Part shown: piece after piece, positions 35,504 through 45,106 of the stretch | Layout: every line of letters begins with the position of its first letter | Numbering within the stretch: position 1 is the stretch's first letter | Assembly: GCF_902459585.1 (NCBI RefSeq) | Contig: NZ_CABPSC010000001.1 | Span: 496,001-560,000, forward strand | From: Pandoraea nosoerga | Lineage (GTDB): Bacteria > Pseudomonadota > Gammaproteobacteria > Burkholderiales > Burkholderiaceae | Direction: 5' to 3' | Length of the DNA stretch: 64,000 bases | Notes under the pieces: model-generated | What the model saw: only the letters and a program-made list of their open reading frames with translations | The model's database searches: none | What the model was told of the DNA's origin: nothing | Position numbers and translations under genes: made by a program

Positions 35504-37574
35504 TGCGAAGCCTGCGCGCCACGTCGATGTGTAACGCCACGTCGCCGACCGGCGCCTGCGGCGCCTCGCCCTCGCGCGGCTTCGGCAGCCGCTCGTACAA
35601 CGGCAGCATCGCGTCCGAGACGAAGCGGCTGCGCGTGCCGTACACGTGACGATCGCCGAGCCCTGTCTGTTGATGGACGTAGAACCGTTGCGGCACGATG
35701 AGCTGCAGCGACTCCTTCGCGCGCGTCATCGCCACGTAGAGCAGGCGCCGTTCTTCCTCGATGTCTTCGTCGTCGCCGGTGCTCATGTCCGACGGAATGC
35801 ACCCGTCGACGACGTTGAGCACATAGACCGAGTGCCACTCCTGGCCCTTGGCGCTGTGGATCGTCGAGAGGATCAGGTAATCCTCGTCGAGCAACGGCGG
35901 GCCGGATTGCGCGCTGGTCGCGTCGGGCGGGTCGAGCGTCAGCTCGGTCAGGAACTGCTCGCGCGAACCGTAGGTGCCGGCGATGCGGGCGAGCTGCTCC
36001 AGGTCGGCCTGCCGCACCGCCGCGTCGTCGAAGCGCTGTGCGAGCAGCGGCGCGTACCAACGCAGCGCCAGATCGACGTCGGCCGGCCACGCAACGCGCG
36101 TGTCGTGCAACGCCAGGAAAACGTCCACGAAGCTGCGCCAGTCGTTCGCAGCCGCCGAGGGCGGCTTGAACCCGGCCAGCACCTGCGCGGGCGCGGCGGA
36201 CTGCGCCATCGCGTCGAGCAGCCGCGTTGCGCTCACCGGCCCGATGCCGGGAACGAGCTGTGCGACGCGAAACCCCGACAACCGGCTTGCCGGGTTGTGG
36301 GCCCAGCGCAGTATCGAGAGCATGTCCTTCACATGCGCGGCCTCGAGAAACTTCAGGCCGCCGAACTTCACGAAAGGAATGTTGCGCCGCGTGAGCTCGA
36401 GCTCGAGCGCGGCACTGTGGCTGCCGGTGCGAAACAGCACGGCCTGCTGCATGAGCCGTGTGCCCGTCTCGCGCTGCGCGAGCACCTGGTCGGCCACCCA
36501 GCGCGCCTGCCCCGCTTCGTCGCTCACGTTGACGAGCTGGGGGCGGCGCGCCGACTGGCGGTCCGTCCACAGCGCCTTCGCATAGCGCTCGCTCGATTCC
36601 GCGATGACCGCGTTCGACGCATCGAGAATCGGCTGCGTCGAACGATAGTTGCGCTCGAGCGTCACGACGTGCGCCGGCTCGGCGAATTGCCCGGGGAAGT
36701 CGAGGATGTTGCGGATCGTGGCGGCCCGGAAGGCGTAGATCGACTGGGCGTCGTCGCCGACCACGGTGAGCCCGCGCCCGTCCGGCTTCATCGCGAGCAG
36801 GATCTGCGCCTGCAGGCGGTTGGTGTCCTGATACTCGTCGACGAGGACATGGTCGAAACGCGCCCCAAGCGCTCGCGCGAGTTCCGGCGCCCTCATCATC
36901 TCGGCCCAGTACAGCAGCAGATCGTCGTAGTCGAGCACTTGCTGCGCCTGCTTCGCATCGACATAGGCGCCGAACAGCGTCTTGAGCTGCGCCTCCCACT
37001 GCGCGCACCACGGAAAGTGCTTGGCGAGCACTTCGGCGAGCGGCGCCTGACTGTTCACCACGCGCGAATAGATGGACAGGCAGGTGCCCTTGAGCGGAAA
37101 CCGCGACTGCGTGTTCGAAAAGCCGAGCTCATGACGCGACAGGCCGAGCAAGTCCTCCGCATCGCTGCGATCGTGGATGGTGAAGGCTTCCGAGAGGCCG
37201 ATGCGCGGCGCGAAATCGCGCAGCAGGCGCGCGCCGATGGCGTGGAAGGTGCGCGCCCACGGCAGCGCCGGCGGCTGCGAGGACGCCAGGCCGAGCACCT
37301 TCTGCAGCACCGCCCCGACGCGCCGCTCCATCTCGTTGGCGGCACGGCGCGAGAACGTGAGCAACAGGATTCGGTTCGGGTCCGCACCCCGCACGATAAG
37401 ATTGGCCACGCGGTGCGCGAGCGTGCTCGTCTTGCCGGACCCGGCGCCCGCGATGACGAGCAGCGGCCCGCCGGGCGAGCCGTCGTCGCCCACGCCATGG
37501 TGGACCGCCTCGCGCTGGCGATCATTGAGTTCGGCCCACGGGTCGCGGGCGGTCGGGGTCGGCTGTTCTGACAT
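35490..37574 (-). CDS. UvrD/Rep-family superfamily 1 DNA helicase
   Basis: 694 residues from the ATG at 37574. The helicase motifs are intact: Walker A AGAGSGKT (42-49), LLTFSRRAANEM (Ia), DEYQDTN (II), GDDAQSIYAFRAA (III), LERNYRS (IV), STIHSAKGQEWHSVY (V) and YVAMTRAKESL (VI). It would unwind 3'-to-5'. It is not the main UvrD of excision repair by context, and the C-terminus is short. A GNAT gene overlaps its 3' end. Upstream, a LexA-like box lies about 95 bp from the start, in the space shared with the divergent DUF72 gene, which suggests SOS control. Confidence 0.9.
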   Translation of the reverse strand: MSEQPTPTARDPWAELNDRQREAVHHGVGDDGSPGGPLLVIAGAGSGKTSTLAHRVANLIVRGADPNRILLLTFSRRAANEMERRVGAVLQKVLGLASSQPPALPWARTFHAIGARLLRDFAPRIGLSEAFTIHDRSDAEDLLGLSRHELGFSNTQSRFPLKGTCLSIYSRVVNSQAPLAEVLAKHFPWCAQWEAQLKTLFGAYVDAKQAQQVLDYDDLLLYWAEMMRAPELARALGARFDHVLVDEYQDTNRLQAQILLAMKPDGRGLTVVGDDAQSIYAFRAATIRNILDFPGQFAEPAHVVTLERNYRSTQPILDASNAVIAESSERYAKALWTDRQSARRPQLVNVSDEAGQARWVADQVLAQRETGTRLMQQAVLFRTGSHSAALELELTRRNIPFVKFGGLKFLEAAHVKDMLSILRWAHNPASRLSGFRVAQLVPGIGPVSATRLLDAMAQSAAPAQVLAGFKPPSAAANDWRSFVDVFLALHDTRVAWPADVDLALRWYAPLLAQRFDDAAVRQADLEQLARIAGTYGSREQFLTELTLDPPDATSAQSGPPLLDEDYLILSTIHSAKGQEWHSVYVLNVVDGCIPSDMSTGDDEDIEEERRLLYVAMTRAKESLQLIVPQRFYVHQQTGLGDRHVYGTRSRFVSDAMLPLYERLPKPREGEAPQAPVGDVALHIDVARRLRNAWS

Positions 37575-37668
37575 GCGAAGCGTCGGGAAAACGGGGGGTG
37601 CGGACGAATGTCGGCAGCGCAGGCGCATGTGAGCCCCATGTGATCCACATGCGAGCACGCACCCCGAG

Positions 37669-37688
37669 TACTGTATATTTGTACATTA
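37669..37688. promoter_or_regulatory. LexA-like SOS box
   Basis: CTGT (37671-37674), eight AT-rich bases, ACAT (37683-37686). By eye it matches 17 of 20 positions of the E. coli consensus TACTG(TA)5CAGTA; the right half has ACAT for ACAG. A second dyad CGATGGG-N7-CCCATCG follows at 37692-37712. Confidence 0.55.
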
Positions 37689-37813
37689 TAACGATGGGTT
37701 CAACCCCCATCGAGTCCCGCCTCGCTTCCGACGCGGGCGCTCTTTTCGAGCCACGGGCCATGCGCCGCCGCATCGCGGCGCCGGCGCTGCGTCCGCGGCC
37801 GTGCGGCAAGCTC

Positions 37814-38746
37814 ATGACCATTCGCACCGGCACCTCGTCCTGGACCGACCCGACGCTCATCGCGTGCGGGCGTTTCTATCCGCCGGGCGTCGACACGCCC
37901 GAGGCCCGATTGCGCCATTACGCGTCGCAGTTCGATCTGGTCGAAGTCGACAGCAGCTATTACCGCTTGCCCGATGCCGCCGTGGCGTGGCGGTGGACGC
38001 AACGCACACCGCCCTCGTTCCGATTTCACGTCAAGGCGTTTCGCGCGTTCACCGGCCACATGACGCCGCTGAGCGCGCTGCCGCCGGACATCGCCGACGC
38101 GCTGGCGGCGCCTCGGGCAAAGTCGGCGCGCGGCGGCATGGAGATCGCCCCGGCCGACATGCCTGCGGAGTTGACCGACGAGCTCTGGCGGCGATATTCC
38201 GAAGCCGTCGAGCCGTTGCGGCAGAGCGGGCAACTGGCGGCGATCCACTTCCAGTTCTCGCCGCGCGTGCGCAACGACCGCGCCGGGCGGGCACTGGTGT
38301 TCGAGACGGCGCGTCGCCTCGAGGGCGAACGGCACGCTGTGGAGTTTCGGCATCGGAGCTGGTTCGATACGCCATCGCGCGAGGCCGCCACGCTGGCGAT
38401 GCTGCGCGAGACCGGCGCCGCGCACACTATCGTCGACAGCCCCGCGGGCTTCGACAACACCGTGCCCGCGGTATGGGCGACGACGCGCGACGACCTGTGC
38501 GTGGTACGCCTGCATGGCCGCAATGCGGCGGCCTGGAACCGGCGCGACGTCACGGCCTCGTCGGGACGCTTCGTCTACGAATACAGCGCCAGCGAGCTGA
38601 TCGACATTTCGGCGCGCGTGCAGCGCATCGCTGCGCTCGCGGACGACACTCACGTGCTTTTCAACACGAACCACGAGGACCAGGGCATGAAGAACGCCGC
38701 TGCCTTCGAGCGGGCGCTTGCCAATCTCGCACGCGCGACAGGGTGA
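37814..38746 (+). CDS. DUF72 family TIM-barrel protein
   Basis: 310 residues from the ATG at 37814, giving MTIRTGTSSWTDPTLIACGRFYPPGV, the usual DUF72 (YecE-like) opening; earlier ATGs at 37694 and 37760 would add atypical sequence. Family motifs: YASQFDLVEVDSSYYRLPDAAVAWRW, FRFHVKAFRAFTGH, HAVEFRHRSWF and VLFNTNHEDQGMKNA. The fold resembles an endonuclease IV-like TIM barrel, but no activity is proven. It is divergent from the helicase gene and shares the LexA-like box region, hinting at a DNA-damage role. Confidence 0.88.
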   Translation: MTIRTGTSSWTDPTLIACGRFYPPGVDTPEARLRHYASQFDLVEVDSSYYRLPDAAVAWRWTQRTPPSFRFHVKAFRAFTGHMTPLSALPPDIADALAAPRAKSARGGMEIAPADMPAELTDELWRRYSEAVEPLRQSGQLAAIHFQFSPRVRNDRAGRALVFETARRLEGERHAVEFRHRSWFDTPSREAATLAMLRETGAAHTIVDSPAGFDNTVPAVWATTRDDLCVVRLHGRNAAAWNRRDVTASSGRFVYEYSASELIDISARVQRIAALADDTHVLFNTNHEDQGMKNAAAFERALANLARATG

Positions 38747-38820
38747 CGCGCCGCTCGCACCATCATCGTTCCGTATTCCCTCGTAGCGCCTCGGGCCTGC
38801 CGCGATTCACCGGACTTCGA

Positions 38821-38862
38821 CGCCGATTTGCCGGCCTCCTGTGCCAGGCCGGCAAATCGGCG
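38821..38862. terminator. Perfect 17-bp hairpin between DUF72 and catalase genes
   Basis: Left arm 38821-38837, 8-base loop, right arm 38846-38862, no mismatch. No T-tract on either side. Located between convergent genes; probably ends or protects both transcripts. Confidence 0.6.
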
Positions 38863-39005
38863 AGCCGGGTCCCTTCGGAAACCGCGCCATGGCACGACAT
38901 CGGAACCGGGGACACGCAACACATCCGCCGTGACGGCTGGCTTCCTGGCGCAGAGGGTGGACGCCGCCCCACCCCCTGCCGCAGTTGATGCGTTGGTGAC
39001 GCCCC

Positions 39006-40475
39006 CTACCCCTTCGCGTTCATTACCGCCTGCTCGATGCGGGCGCCAATGTCGGCGTCGATCTTCTTCCAGTAGTCGAACGCGCGCTCGAGCACCGGGC
39101 TGCGCACGCCCGCGAGCAGGGCGCCGGACACGGTCTCCACCAGGCGTGCGCGCGCCGCGTCGTCGAACACGCGGCGCACGAGGTCGCCCGGCTGCGAGAA
39201 GTCGTCATCGTCCTTGTGCAGCGTATAGGCACTGCGCACCATGTCACCGTCCGACTCCCACCCGTCCTCGGCCGGGCCCGTCTGATCCGCGTATGGACGT
39301 CCGCCGCTGTTCGGCGCATACGTCGGCGCGTTGCCGCTGTGCTCGAAAGCCATCTGACCGTCGAACATGTACGACTGCACCGGCACCTTCGGACGGTTCA
39401 CAGGCAACTGGTGAAAGTTCGCGCCGATGCGGTGGCGCTGCGCGTCGTTGTATGCGAACGCCCGGCCAAGCAGCATCTTGTCGGGCGACAGCCCAATCCC
39501 CGGCACGGTGTTGCCCGGCGAGAACGCCGCCTGCTCGATTTGTGCGAAGAAGTTCTCCGGATTGCGGTTGAGCGTCATCTTGCCCACCTTGATCAACGGA
39601 TAGTCCTTGTGCGACCACGTCTTGGTGAGATCGAACGGATTGAAGCGATACTGCTTCGCGTCGGCATACGGCATGACCTGCACCGACAGGATCCAGCTCG
39701 GATGCTCGCCCCGCGCGATGGCGTCGAACAGGTCGCGGCGGTGAAAGTCGGCGTCCTGACCGGACATCGCAGCGGCCTGCGCATTGGTGAAGAACTCCAT
39801 ACCCTGCAGGGTATGGAAGTGATACTTGACCCAGAATTTCTCGCCGCTGGCGTTGATCCACATATAGGTGTGCGAACCATAGCCGTTCATATGACGCCAG
39901 GTGCGCGGCAAGCCGCGATCGCCCATCAGATAGGTCACCTGATGCGCCGACTCCGGATTGTTCGTCCAGAAGTCCCACTGCATGTGGTTGTCTCGCAGGC
40001 CCGAGTCCGGCAAACGCTTCTGGCTGCGGATGAAGTGCGGGAACTTCATCGGATCGCGCACGAAGAAGACGGGCGTGTTGTTGCCGACGAGATCATAGTT
40101 GCCCTCGTCGGTGTAGAACTTGAGGGAGAACCCGCGCACGTCACGCCAGGTATCGGGACTGCCGGCCTCGCCGGCGACGGTGGAAAAGCGCGCCAGCAGC
40201 TCGACCTTGGCGCCCTTGCGGAACAGCGATGCCTTGGTGTACCGACTCACGTCCTCGGTCGTCTCGAACACGCCGAAGGCCCCGGCGCCCTTCGCGTGCG
40301 GCTGGCGCTCAGGCACCTTCTCACGGTTGAAATGCGCCATCTGCTCGATGAAGTGGACATCATGCAGCAGCAGCGGACCGTCGGCGCCGACCGACAACGT
40401 ATTCCGGTCGCTCGCGGCAGGCGCGCCCGCGCCTGTGGTCGAACCGGTGCCCAGACGTTCTTTCTCTTGGCTCAT
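39006..40475 (-). CDS. Monofunctional haem catalase (small-subunit type)
   Basis: 489 residues from the ATG at 40475 with a GGAGG ribosome site. Converts hydrogen peroxide to water and oxygen. Catalytic His60 sits in [13 protein letters not shown], the distal Asn in [14 protein letters not shown], and the haem-ligand Tyr in [14 protein letters not shown]. The length and the NADPH-site region ([25 protein letters not shown]) fit clade 3 KatA/KatB-type enzymes. There is no signal peptide, so it is cytoplasmic. It stands alone; I see no clear OxyR site in 40476-40709. Confidence 0.96.
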   Translation of the reverse strand: MSQEKERLGTGSTTGAGAPAASDRNTLSVGADGPLLLHDVHFIEQMAHFNREKVPERQPHAKGAGAFGVFETTEDVSRYTKASLFRKGAKVELLARFSTVAGEAGSPDTWRDVRGFSLKFYTDEGNYDLVGNNTPVFFVRDPMKFPHFIRSQKRLPDSGLRDNHMQWDFWTNNPESAHQVTYLMGDRGLPRTWRHMNGYGSHTYMWINASGEKFWVKYHFHTLQGMEFFTNAQAAAMSGQDADFHRRDLFDAIARGEHPSWILSVQVMPYADAKQYRFNPFDLTKTWSHKDYPLIKVGKMTLNRNPENFFAQIEQAAFSPGNTVPGIGLSPDKMLLGRAFAYNDAQRHRIGANFHQLPVNRPKVPVQSYMFDGQMAFEHSGNAPTYAPNSGGRPYADQTGPAEDGWESDGDMVRSAYTLHKDDDDFSQPGDLVRRVFDDAARARLVETVSGALLAGVRSPVLERAFDYWKKIDADIGARIEQAVMNAKG

Positions 40476-40709
40476 ACAGACCTCCAACATCAAGGTGGGG
40501 TGGGGGGAGAGGAGAGAATCGATGCCAGCGGATCCGCAAGTCGTTCAAAGCATAGTACAGGACGGTGACTTTCGTCTCATGTCACCCAATGCGTTGAAGA
40601 AACGTCAGCTTGCGCGCGATCCGTCCGCCACCGCTTCTTCCCCCGCCGACCCGATAGCCGCCAACCGATGGCGCCGGTGAGGCCTGCTGGCGAGAGTGAC
40701 CCGCGCCGA

Positions 40710-41870
40710 TCAGGCGGCGAGCGCGCGGCACTGGCCAACCACGCGCTCGAAGCAGGCGATGGCGAAATCCACCGATGCCGGCGTGGTGAAGCGCCCGAGG
40801 CTCACGCGCACCGTCCGGCTGGCCGCCTCGCGGTCCATGCCGATACCCGTCAGCACGTGCGACGGCTGTCCCGACGCCGAATTGCAGGCCGACGTGGACG
40901 AGACCGCCAGGTTCGGGTCGAGCATGAACGTGAAGAAGCCGGGATGCCCGATCGTCAGGCTGAGCGTATGCGCAATGCGCTGCGCACTCGCCGCGTTGTG
41001 CGTCACGCCCTCGAGCGCCAGCACGCCGTCGAGCAGCCGACGGCTCAATTCCGCGATGCGCGCATTGTCCGCCGCCATGTTGCGCATTGCCAGTTCGCAC
41101 GCCGTGCCCATGCCGACGATCTGGTGGGTTGCCAGCGTCCCCGAACGCAGGCCGCGCTCGTGTCCGCCACCATGCATCTGCGGGGCGATTCGCGACATGA
41201 CGTCCTTGTCCACGTAGAGCGCGCCGATGCCCTTCGGACCGTACACCTTGTGTGCGGACATCGAAAGCATGTCGATGCCCATCGCCTTGACGTCGATGGG
41301 CGTCTTGCCGAGCGCCTGCGCGGCGTCCACGTGCAGCAGGGCGCCGGCGGCATGCACGACTTTCGAGATCGCGGCCACGTCCGTCAACGTGCCGAGTTCG
41401 TTGTTCACGAGCATGAGCGACACCAGACCGGTATCGGGACGCATGGCCGCCGCCACGGCGTCGGCCGTGATCTCGCCCGTGGCCGATGGCGTGACATAGG
41501 TCACGGGCACGCCGCGCGCCTCCAGACTCGCCATCGTATCGAGAATCGCCTTGTGCTCGAGCACGCTCGTGACCAGATGCGCGCGGGCCTGGCCGCGCTC
41601 CGAGTAACCCTTGATCGCCAGGTTGTTCGATTCGGTGGCCCCCGAGGTCCAGACGATCTCGGCTGGCTGCGCGCCGATGAGTGCCGCGACCTGCGCGCGC
41701 GAGCGCTCCACGAGGCGCCGCGCGCTCACGCCCGCCGCGTGCGAACTCGACGCCGGATTGCCGAAGACCCCGTCGACGCCCAGGCAGTCGGACATCGCGG
41801 CAATGACGGCGGCATCCACCGGCGTAGTCGCGGCGTAATCGAAGTAGTGGAGGGTTTCCTTATCGCGCAT
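40710..41870 (-). CDS. Cysteine desulfurase (NifS/IscS family)
   Basis: 386 residues from the ATG at 41870 (MRDKETLHYFDYAATTPV). PLP-dependent class V aminotransferase fold: the PLP Lys is in SMSAHKVYGPKG, the His stacking residue in SVLEHKAI, and the catalytic Cys in SSTSACNSASGQPS. It takes sulfur from cysteine for Fe-S clusters or thiolation. The gene is not in an isc or suf operon (no IscU, HscA or ferredoxin nearby), so it may be a stand-alone or tRNA-thiolation donor. A longer upstream frame lacks a start site and family similarity. Confidence 0.92.
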   Translation of the reverse strand: MRDKETLHYFDYAATTPVDAAVIAAMSDCLGVDGVFGNPASSSHAAGVSARRLVERSRAQVAALIGAQPAEIVWTSGATESNNLAIKGYSERGQARAHLVTSVLEHKAILDTMASLEARGVPVTYVTPSATGEITADAVAAAMRPDTGLVSLMLVNNELGTLTDVAAISKVVHAAGALLHVDAAQALGKTPIDVKAMGIDMLSMSAHKVYGPKGIGALYVDKDVMSRIAPQMHGGGHERGLRSGTLATHQIVGMGTACELAMRNMAADNARIAELSRRLLDGVLALEGVTHNAASAQRIAHTLSLTIGHPGFFTFMLDPNLAVSSTSACNSASGQPSHVLTGIGMDREAASRTVRVSLGRFTTPASVDFAIACFERVVGQCRALAA

Positions 41871-42047
41871 GATCGGTCTCGGGCAAAAAACGTGCATCGA
41901 TCCTACGCGCCGCATGAGAGAAAAGGCTTGCGGAATCACTCGCCAAAGCGCCACATCACGAAAATTGCCTCCCAAAATCCCACTTTTTTTGAAAAATCCT
42001 TCCAACACCAGTCCAGCACGTTCACGGCCCCGGAGTCCCGAGATGAC

Positions 42048-42082
42048 GTCGGGCCCCATCGTCGGGCCCCATCGTCGGGCCA
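42048..42082 (+). repeat. 13-bp tandem repeat, 2.7 copies
   Basis: GTCGGGCCCCATC at 42048-42060 and 42061-42073, then GTCGGGCCA. It lies between the desulfurase and lysine-dehydrogenase-like genes. Confidence 0.75.
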
Positions 42083-42131
42083 CGGCAGGCGATGCGTTGC
42101 ATGCATCCCGGACCCTCGTGCTTTCCTGGCG

Positions 42132-43256
42132 TTACGAGAGCGATTCGATATGCGTCGACCGGGCGTAGACGTGGCCGAAGCGGTTGGCGAGAAAGTCCGG
42201 CAGCGCGATCTGCTCCTGCCGCACGAAGCCGCGTTGCGGCAGTTGTCCCGCGAAAAACATGTCGACGGCCGCGCAGATCGCCGACGCCGTGGTGATCTGG
42301 ATGGCACTCGCGCTATGGCCATTGTTGCGCTCGGCGAAGATTTTCCGTGCAAACACCTCCTGCGTGAGCACGCCCGCCCGCAGCCCGCTCACCACCACGA
42401 AGATGAGCACCACGTCCTGCAGCGTGCTCGGAATCGAGCGCCGGAGGATCGCCTTGACCGTTTCCTGATCTTCCTTGAGCCGCAGTTCGTTGAGCAGCAC
42501 CTTCATCAGCGCGCCATGCCCCGGGTAGCGCACCGATTTGTAGTCGAGATTGCGCACGCGCCCGTCCAGCGTTTCGCACAGGGTCCCCAGGCCGCCCGAG
42601 GTGTTGAACGCCTCGTACTCCACGCCGTCGAGCGAAAAGTGCTCCAGATCTTCGAGCGGCTGCACGGTCAATGGCGCACCGTCGCGAATCGCTTCGCACG
42701 GCTGGCAATATTCGTTGATCAGTCCATCGACGCTCCACGTCAGGTTGTATTTGAGTGAGTTCGTCGGGAATGCGGGCAATGCGCCGACGCGCATCTTCAC
42801 CGAATCCACCTGATCGAAGGCGGCCGCCAGATGGTGCGCCGCAATGGAGATAAAGCCCGGTGCAAGCCCGCATTGCGGCATGAGCGCCGTCGACGCGCCC
42901 TCGGCGAGCTGCGCGATCGCGTGCGTGGCCGCCACGTCCTCGGTCAGATCGAAGTAGTGGCAACCGGCGGCCACCGCGGCCGTTGCGGCGCTCGTGGCCA
43001 TCGTATAGGGCAGCGCATTGATCACGGCGTCGTGTCCGGCGACCGCGCGCTGCAACGCGCCCGTATCACCTGTATGCGCCGCATCTCCCGTACCCGCGCC
43101 GGCGAGTTCGACAAGCGCGTGCGCGTGTTCGCGCACGAAGGCCAGCGATTGCGGATTCCGGTCCAGCACGGTCACGCGGTAGTCACCGCTGTCGTGCAAC
43201 AGGCGGGCGATGGTCTGGCCGATGTGGCCTGCGCCAAGCAAGGCGATTTTTTTCAT
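42132..43256 (-). CDS. Saccharopine dehydrogenase-family / lysine 6-dehydrogenase-like enzyme
   Basis: 374 residues with a GAGGG ribosome site. N-terminal Rossmann fold KKIALLGAGHIGQTIARLLHDSG, then HDAVINALPYTMATSAATAAVAAGCHYFDLTED and CGLAPGFISIAAHHLA, the pattern of saccharopine dehydrogenase NADP-binding proteins; the single-domain length fits lysine 6-dehydrogenase or carboxynorspermidine-type enzymes. It would oxidise or reduce a lysine-derived substrate. The upstream 640-base spacer carries a cluster of TGACG half-sites close to the start. No Lrp or aldehyde dehydrogenase gene is adjacent. Confidence 0.85.
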   Translation of the reverse strand: MKKIALLGAGHIGQTIARLLHDSGDYRVTVLDRNPQSLAFVREHAHALVELAGAGTGDAAHTGDTGALQRAVAGHDAVINALPYTMATSAATAAVAAGCHYFDLTEDVAATHAIAQLAEGASTALMPQCGLAPGFISIAAHHLAAAFDQVDSVKMRVGALPAFPTNSLKYNLTWSVDGLINEYCQPCEAIRDGAPLTVQPLEDLEHFSLDGVEYEAFNTSGGLGTLCETLDGRVRNLDYKSVRYPGHGALMKVLLNELRLKEDQETVKAILRRSIPSTLQDVVLIFVVVSGLRAGVLTQEVFARKIFAERNNGHSASAIQITTASAICAAVDMFFAGQLPQRGFVRQEQIALPDFLANRFGHVYARSTHIESLS

Positions 43257-43364
43257 GTTCTTTCCCTCGAAAAAGCAACGGTCGGTGCGGCAGGCCGCCT
43301 TGTGAGCACTTCTGACTGCGTGTGCCCTGCCTCAATTCTATGGAGGGGATCAGATGAAATGTAG

Positions 43365-43419
43365 CGTCAAATCGTCAATAAACATTTATTTGACGTCGAA
43401 CTGACGATCTTTATGACGA
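43365..43419. promoter_or_regulatory. Cluster of five CGTCA/TGACG half-sites
   Basis: CGTCAA at 43365 and 43373, then TTGACG (43390-43395), CTGACG (43401-43406) and ATGACG (43414-43419). CGTCAAAT (43365-43372) and ATTTGACG (43388-43395) form a perfect 8-bp inverted repeat with a 15-bp spacer. It sits about 110-160 bp upstream of the minus-strand dehydrogenase start. Confidence 0.5.
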
Positions 43420-43826
43420 ACTGTACAGAAGCGGCATGTGTCGCTGCCAAAGCCGGATGGACGCAGTGTCGATGTCGACACGCGTGCCGCGGAACAGGAC
43501 AAGCGGGATAGGCCGTGGGACAAACAGCCAGAGGAAGTGGCGAAACGGGAAAAACGGGGATTGATAAAGGCGGGAGAAGCTCAAGAGAGCGCAAGAGAGC
43601 GGGGGGCGGCGCGATGACCGGATGACCGGACACCACGCCACGCCGCACCGCACCCCGTGTCTGCAGGGCTCGCGCACAGCGTTTTATAGCGCTCGCATAT
43701 GTCATCCACATGAAATTCCGGAACTGCGCGGCGATAAATCGCGCTGCGTTGTAGTGGCAATACATTGCACGCGGAATTTCGTTAATACACCTATGGAATG
43801 GCCGGGTCCTTCGATATAGTTCGGCC

Positions 43827-43864
43827 CGAACCCACGGGGCGCTCGTCAAAAAGCGACGGGTTCG
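43827..43864 (+). promoter_or_regulatory. 5'-leader stem-loop of the porin mRNA
   Basis: CGAACCC (43827-43833) pairs with GGGTTCG (43858-43864); inside, CGCT pairs with AGCG. The ribosome site AAAAGGA lies 20 bases beyond the hairpin. It could stabilise the long-lived porin mRNA or be an sRNA target. Confidence 0.5.
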
Positions 43865-43898
43865 CATCAATCCAAAGTTATCGAAAAGGAATAGACCA

Positions 43899-45056
43899 AT
43901 GAAAAAGACGCAATTGGCCGCCGCGCTGGGCGGTGTTCTCGCCGTGTGCGCCGCGGGTGCGGCACAGGCACAGAGCAACGTCACGCTGTACGGCGTTCTG
44001 GATGGCGGCCTGTCTTACGTGAGCAATGTCGGCGGCAGCAAGAACTTCGGCACCGCCGACGGCCTGCAATCCGGCAACCGGTGGGGCCTGAAGGGTTCGG
44101 AGGATCTGGGCGGCGGCCTGTCGGCCATCTTCACCCTGGAGAACGGCTTCAACCTCACGAACGGCGGCCTGGGCCAGGGCAGCCGTGAATTCGGCCGCCA
44201 GGCGTTCGTCGGCCTGTCGAGCAAGTCGTTCGGCAGCCTGACCATCGGCCGTCAGTACGACTCCGTGGTCGATTTCGTGAGCGGCCTCACCTCGGCGAAG
44301 CTCTTCGCCACGAAGCTCGGCGCCCACGTCGGCGACGTGGACAACCTGTACAACTCGTTTCGCATCAACAACTCGATCAAGTACACGAGCGCGAACTATG
44401 CCGGCTTCACGTTCGGCGGCCTGTATGGCTTCTCGAACCAGGCCAGCAGCGGCACGGGCGGCACAGGCTTCGCCAACAACCGCGCCTACAGCGTAGGTGC
44501 GAGCTACGCCAACGGCCCGGTCAAGTTCGGCATTGGTTACCTCGAAGTGAGCTCGCCGAACAGCACGAACACGGGCGGCGCCGTGGCTGGCGACTACAGT
44601 GGCGACTTCTATACGGCGCGCATCGGCACCGCGACCGTCGGCGTGGACAAGCAACGCGTGTTGGCCACGGGCGGCAGCTACAGCTTCGGCCCGGCCGCCG
44701 TCGGCTTCGTGTACAGCAACACGCAACTCAAGTACGTGAGCGGCACCGGCGCGCGCGTGTCGAACTATGAACTGAACGGCACGTACAACCTCACGCCGTC
44801 GCTGCTGCTCGGCCTGTCGTACACCTACACGGACGCCAGCACGCGCAGCGCCACGCTCGCCGACCTGAGCCCGAAGTACCATCAGGTCAACGCCGCCGTC
44901 GACTATTCGCTCTCGAAGCGCACGGACGTGTACCTCGTGGGCATCTACCAGAAGGCCGCGGGCGACGCCACGGCGGCGTCGATCAACGGCGCGGGCGGTG
45001 CGTCGAGCACCAAGACCCAGGCTGCCGTGATCTCGGGCCTGCGCCACAAGTTCTGA
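43899..45056 (+). CDS. Outer-membrane porin (OmpC family, beta-proteobacterial type)
   Basis: 385 residues. Signal peptide MKKTQLAAALGGVLAVCAAGAAQAQ, then SNVTLYGVLDGGLSYVSN, the standard start of trimeric 16-stranded general porins in Burkholderiales. Alternating strands continue to a C-terminal Phe (GLRHKF), the outer-membrane insertion signal. The constriction-loop region NRWGLKGSEDLGGGLSAIFTLENGF is typical. It forms a channel for small hydrophilic solutes. Single-gene unit with a strong terminator and a structured leader. Confidence 0.95.
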   Translation: MKKTQLAAALGGVLAVCAAGAAQAQSNVTLYGVLDGGLSYVSNVGGSKNFGTADGLQSGNRWGLKGSEDLGGGLSAIFTLENGFNLTNGGLGQGSREFGRQAFVGLSSKSFGSLTIGRQYDSVVDFVSGLTSAKLFATKLGAHVGDVDNLYNSFRINNSIKYTSANYAGFTFGGLYGFSNQASSGTGGTGFANNRAYSVGASYANGPVKFGIGYLEVSSPNSTNTGGAVAGDYSGDFYTARIGTATVGVDKQRVLATGGSYSFGPAAVGFVYSNTQLKYVSGTGARVSNYELNGTYNLTPSLLLGLSYTYTDASTRSATLADLSPKYHQVNAAVDYSLSKRTDVYLVGIYQKAAGDATAASINGAGGASSTKTQAAVISGLRHKF

Positions 45057-45106
45057 GCCCACGTCTTCGCGAGACGTTCCACTGTTGGTTTGAGTGCTCC
45101 AGCTTG

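Larger units (their letters stand above)
43257..43898. other. 642-base divergent region between lysine-dehydrogenase-like and porin genes
   Basis: No gene is supported. 43365-43419 holds a cluster of TGACG half-sites. About 43530-43620 is purine-rich low-complexity DNA. The porin promoter side has a -10-like TATAGT (43815-43820) and a leader hairpin (43827-43864). Confidence 0.6.

Noticed and set aside
34811-35701. 296-codon plus-strand frame across the GGAGCCGAA repeats and the GNAT gene
   Set aside because: Shadow of the acetyltransferase plus simple repeat; no start signal.
35646-37571. 641-codon plus-strand frame opposite the helicase gene
   Set aside because: Arises from high GC and codon bias; the minus strand has all helicase motifs.
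43367-43984. 205-codon minus-strand frame in the porin upstream region
   Set aside because: Cys/Pro/His-rich, no ribosome site, overlaps promoter signals and the porin start.
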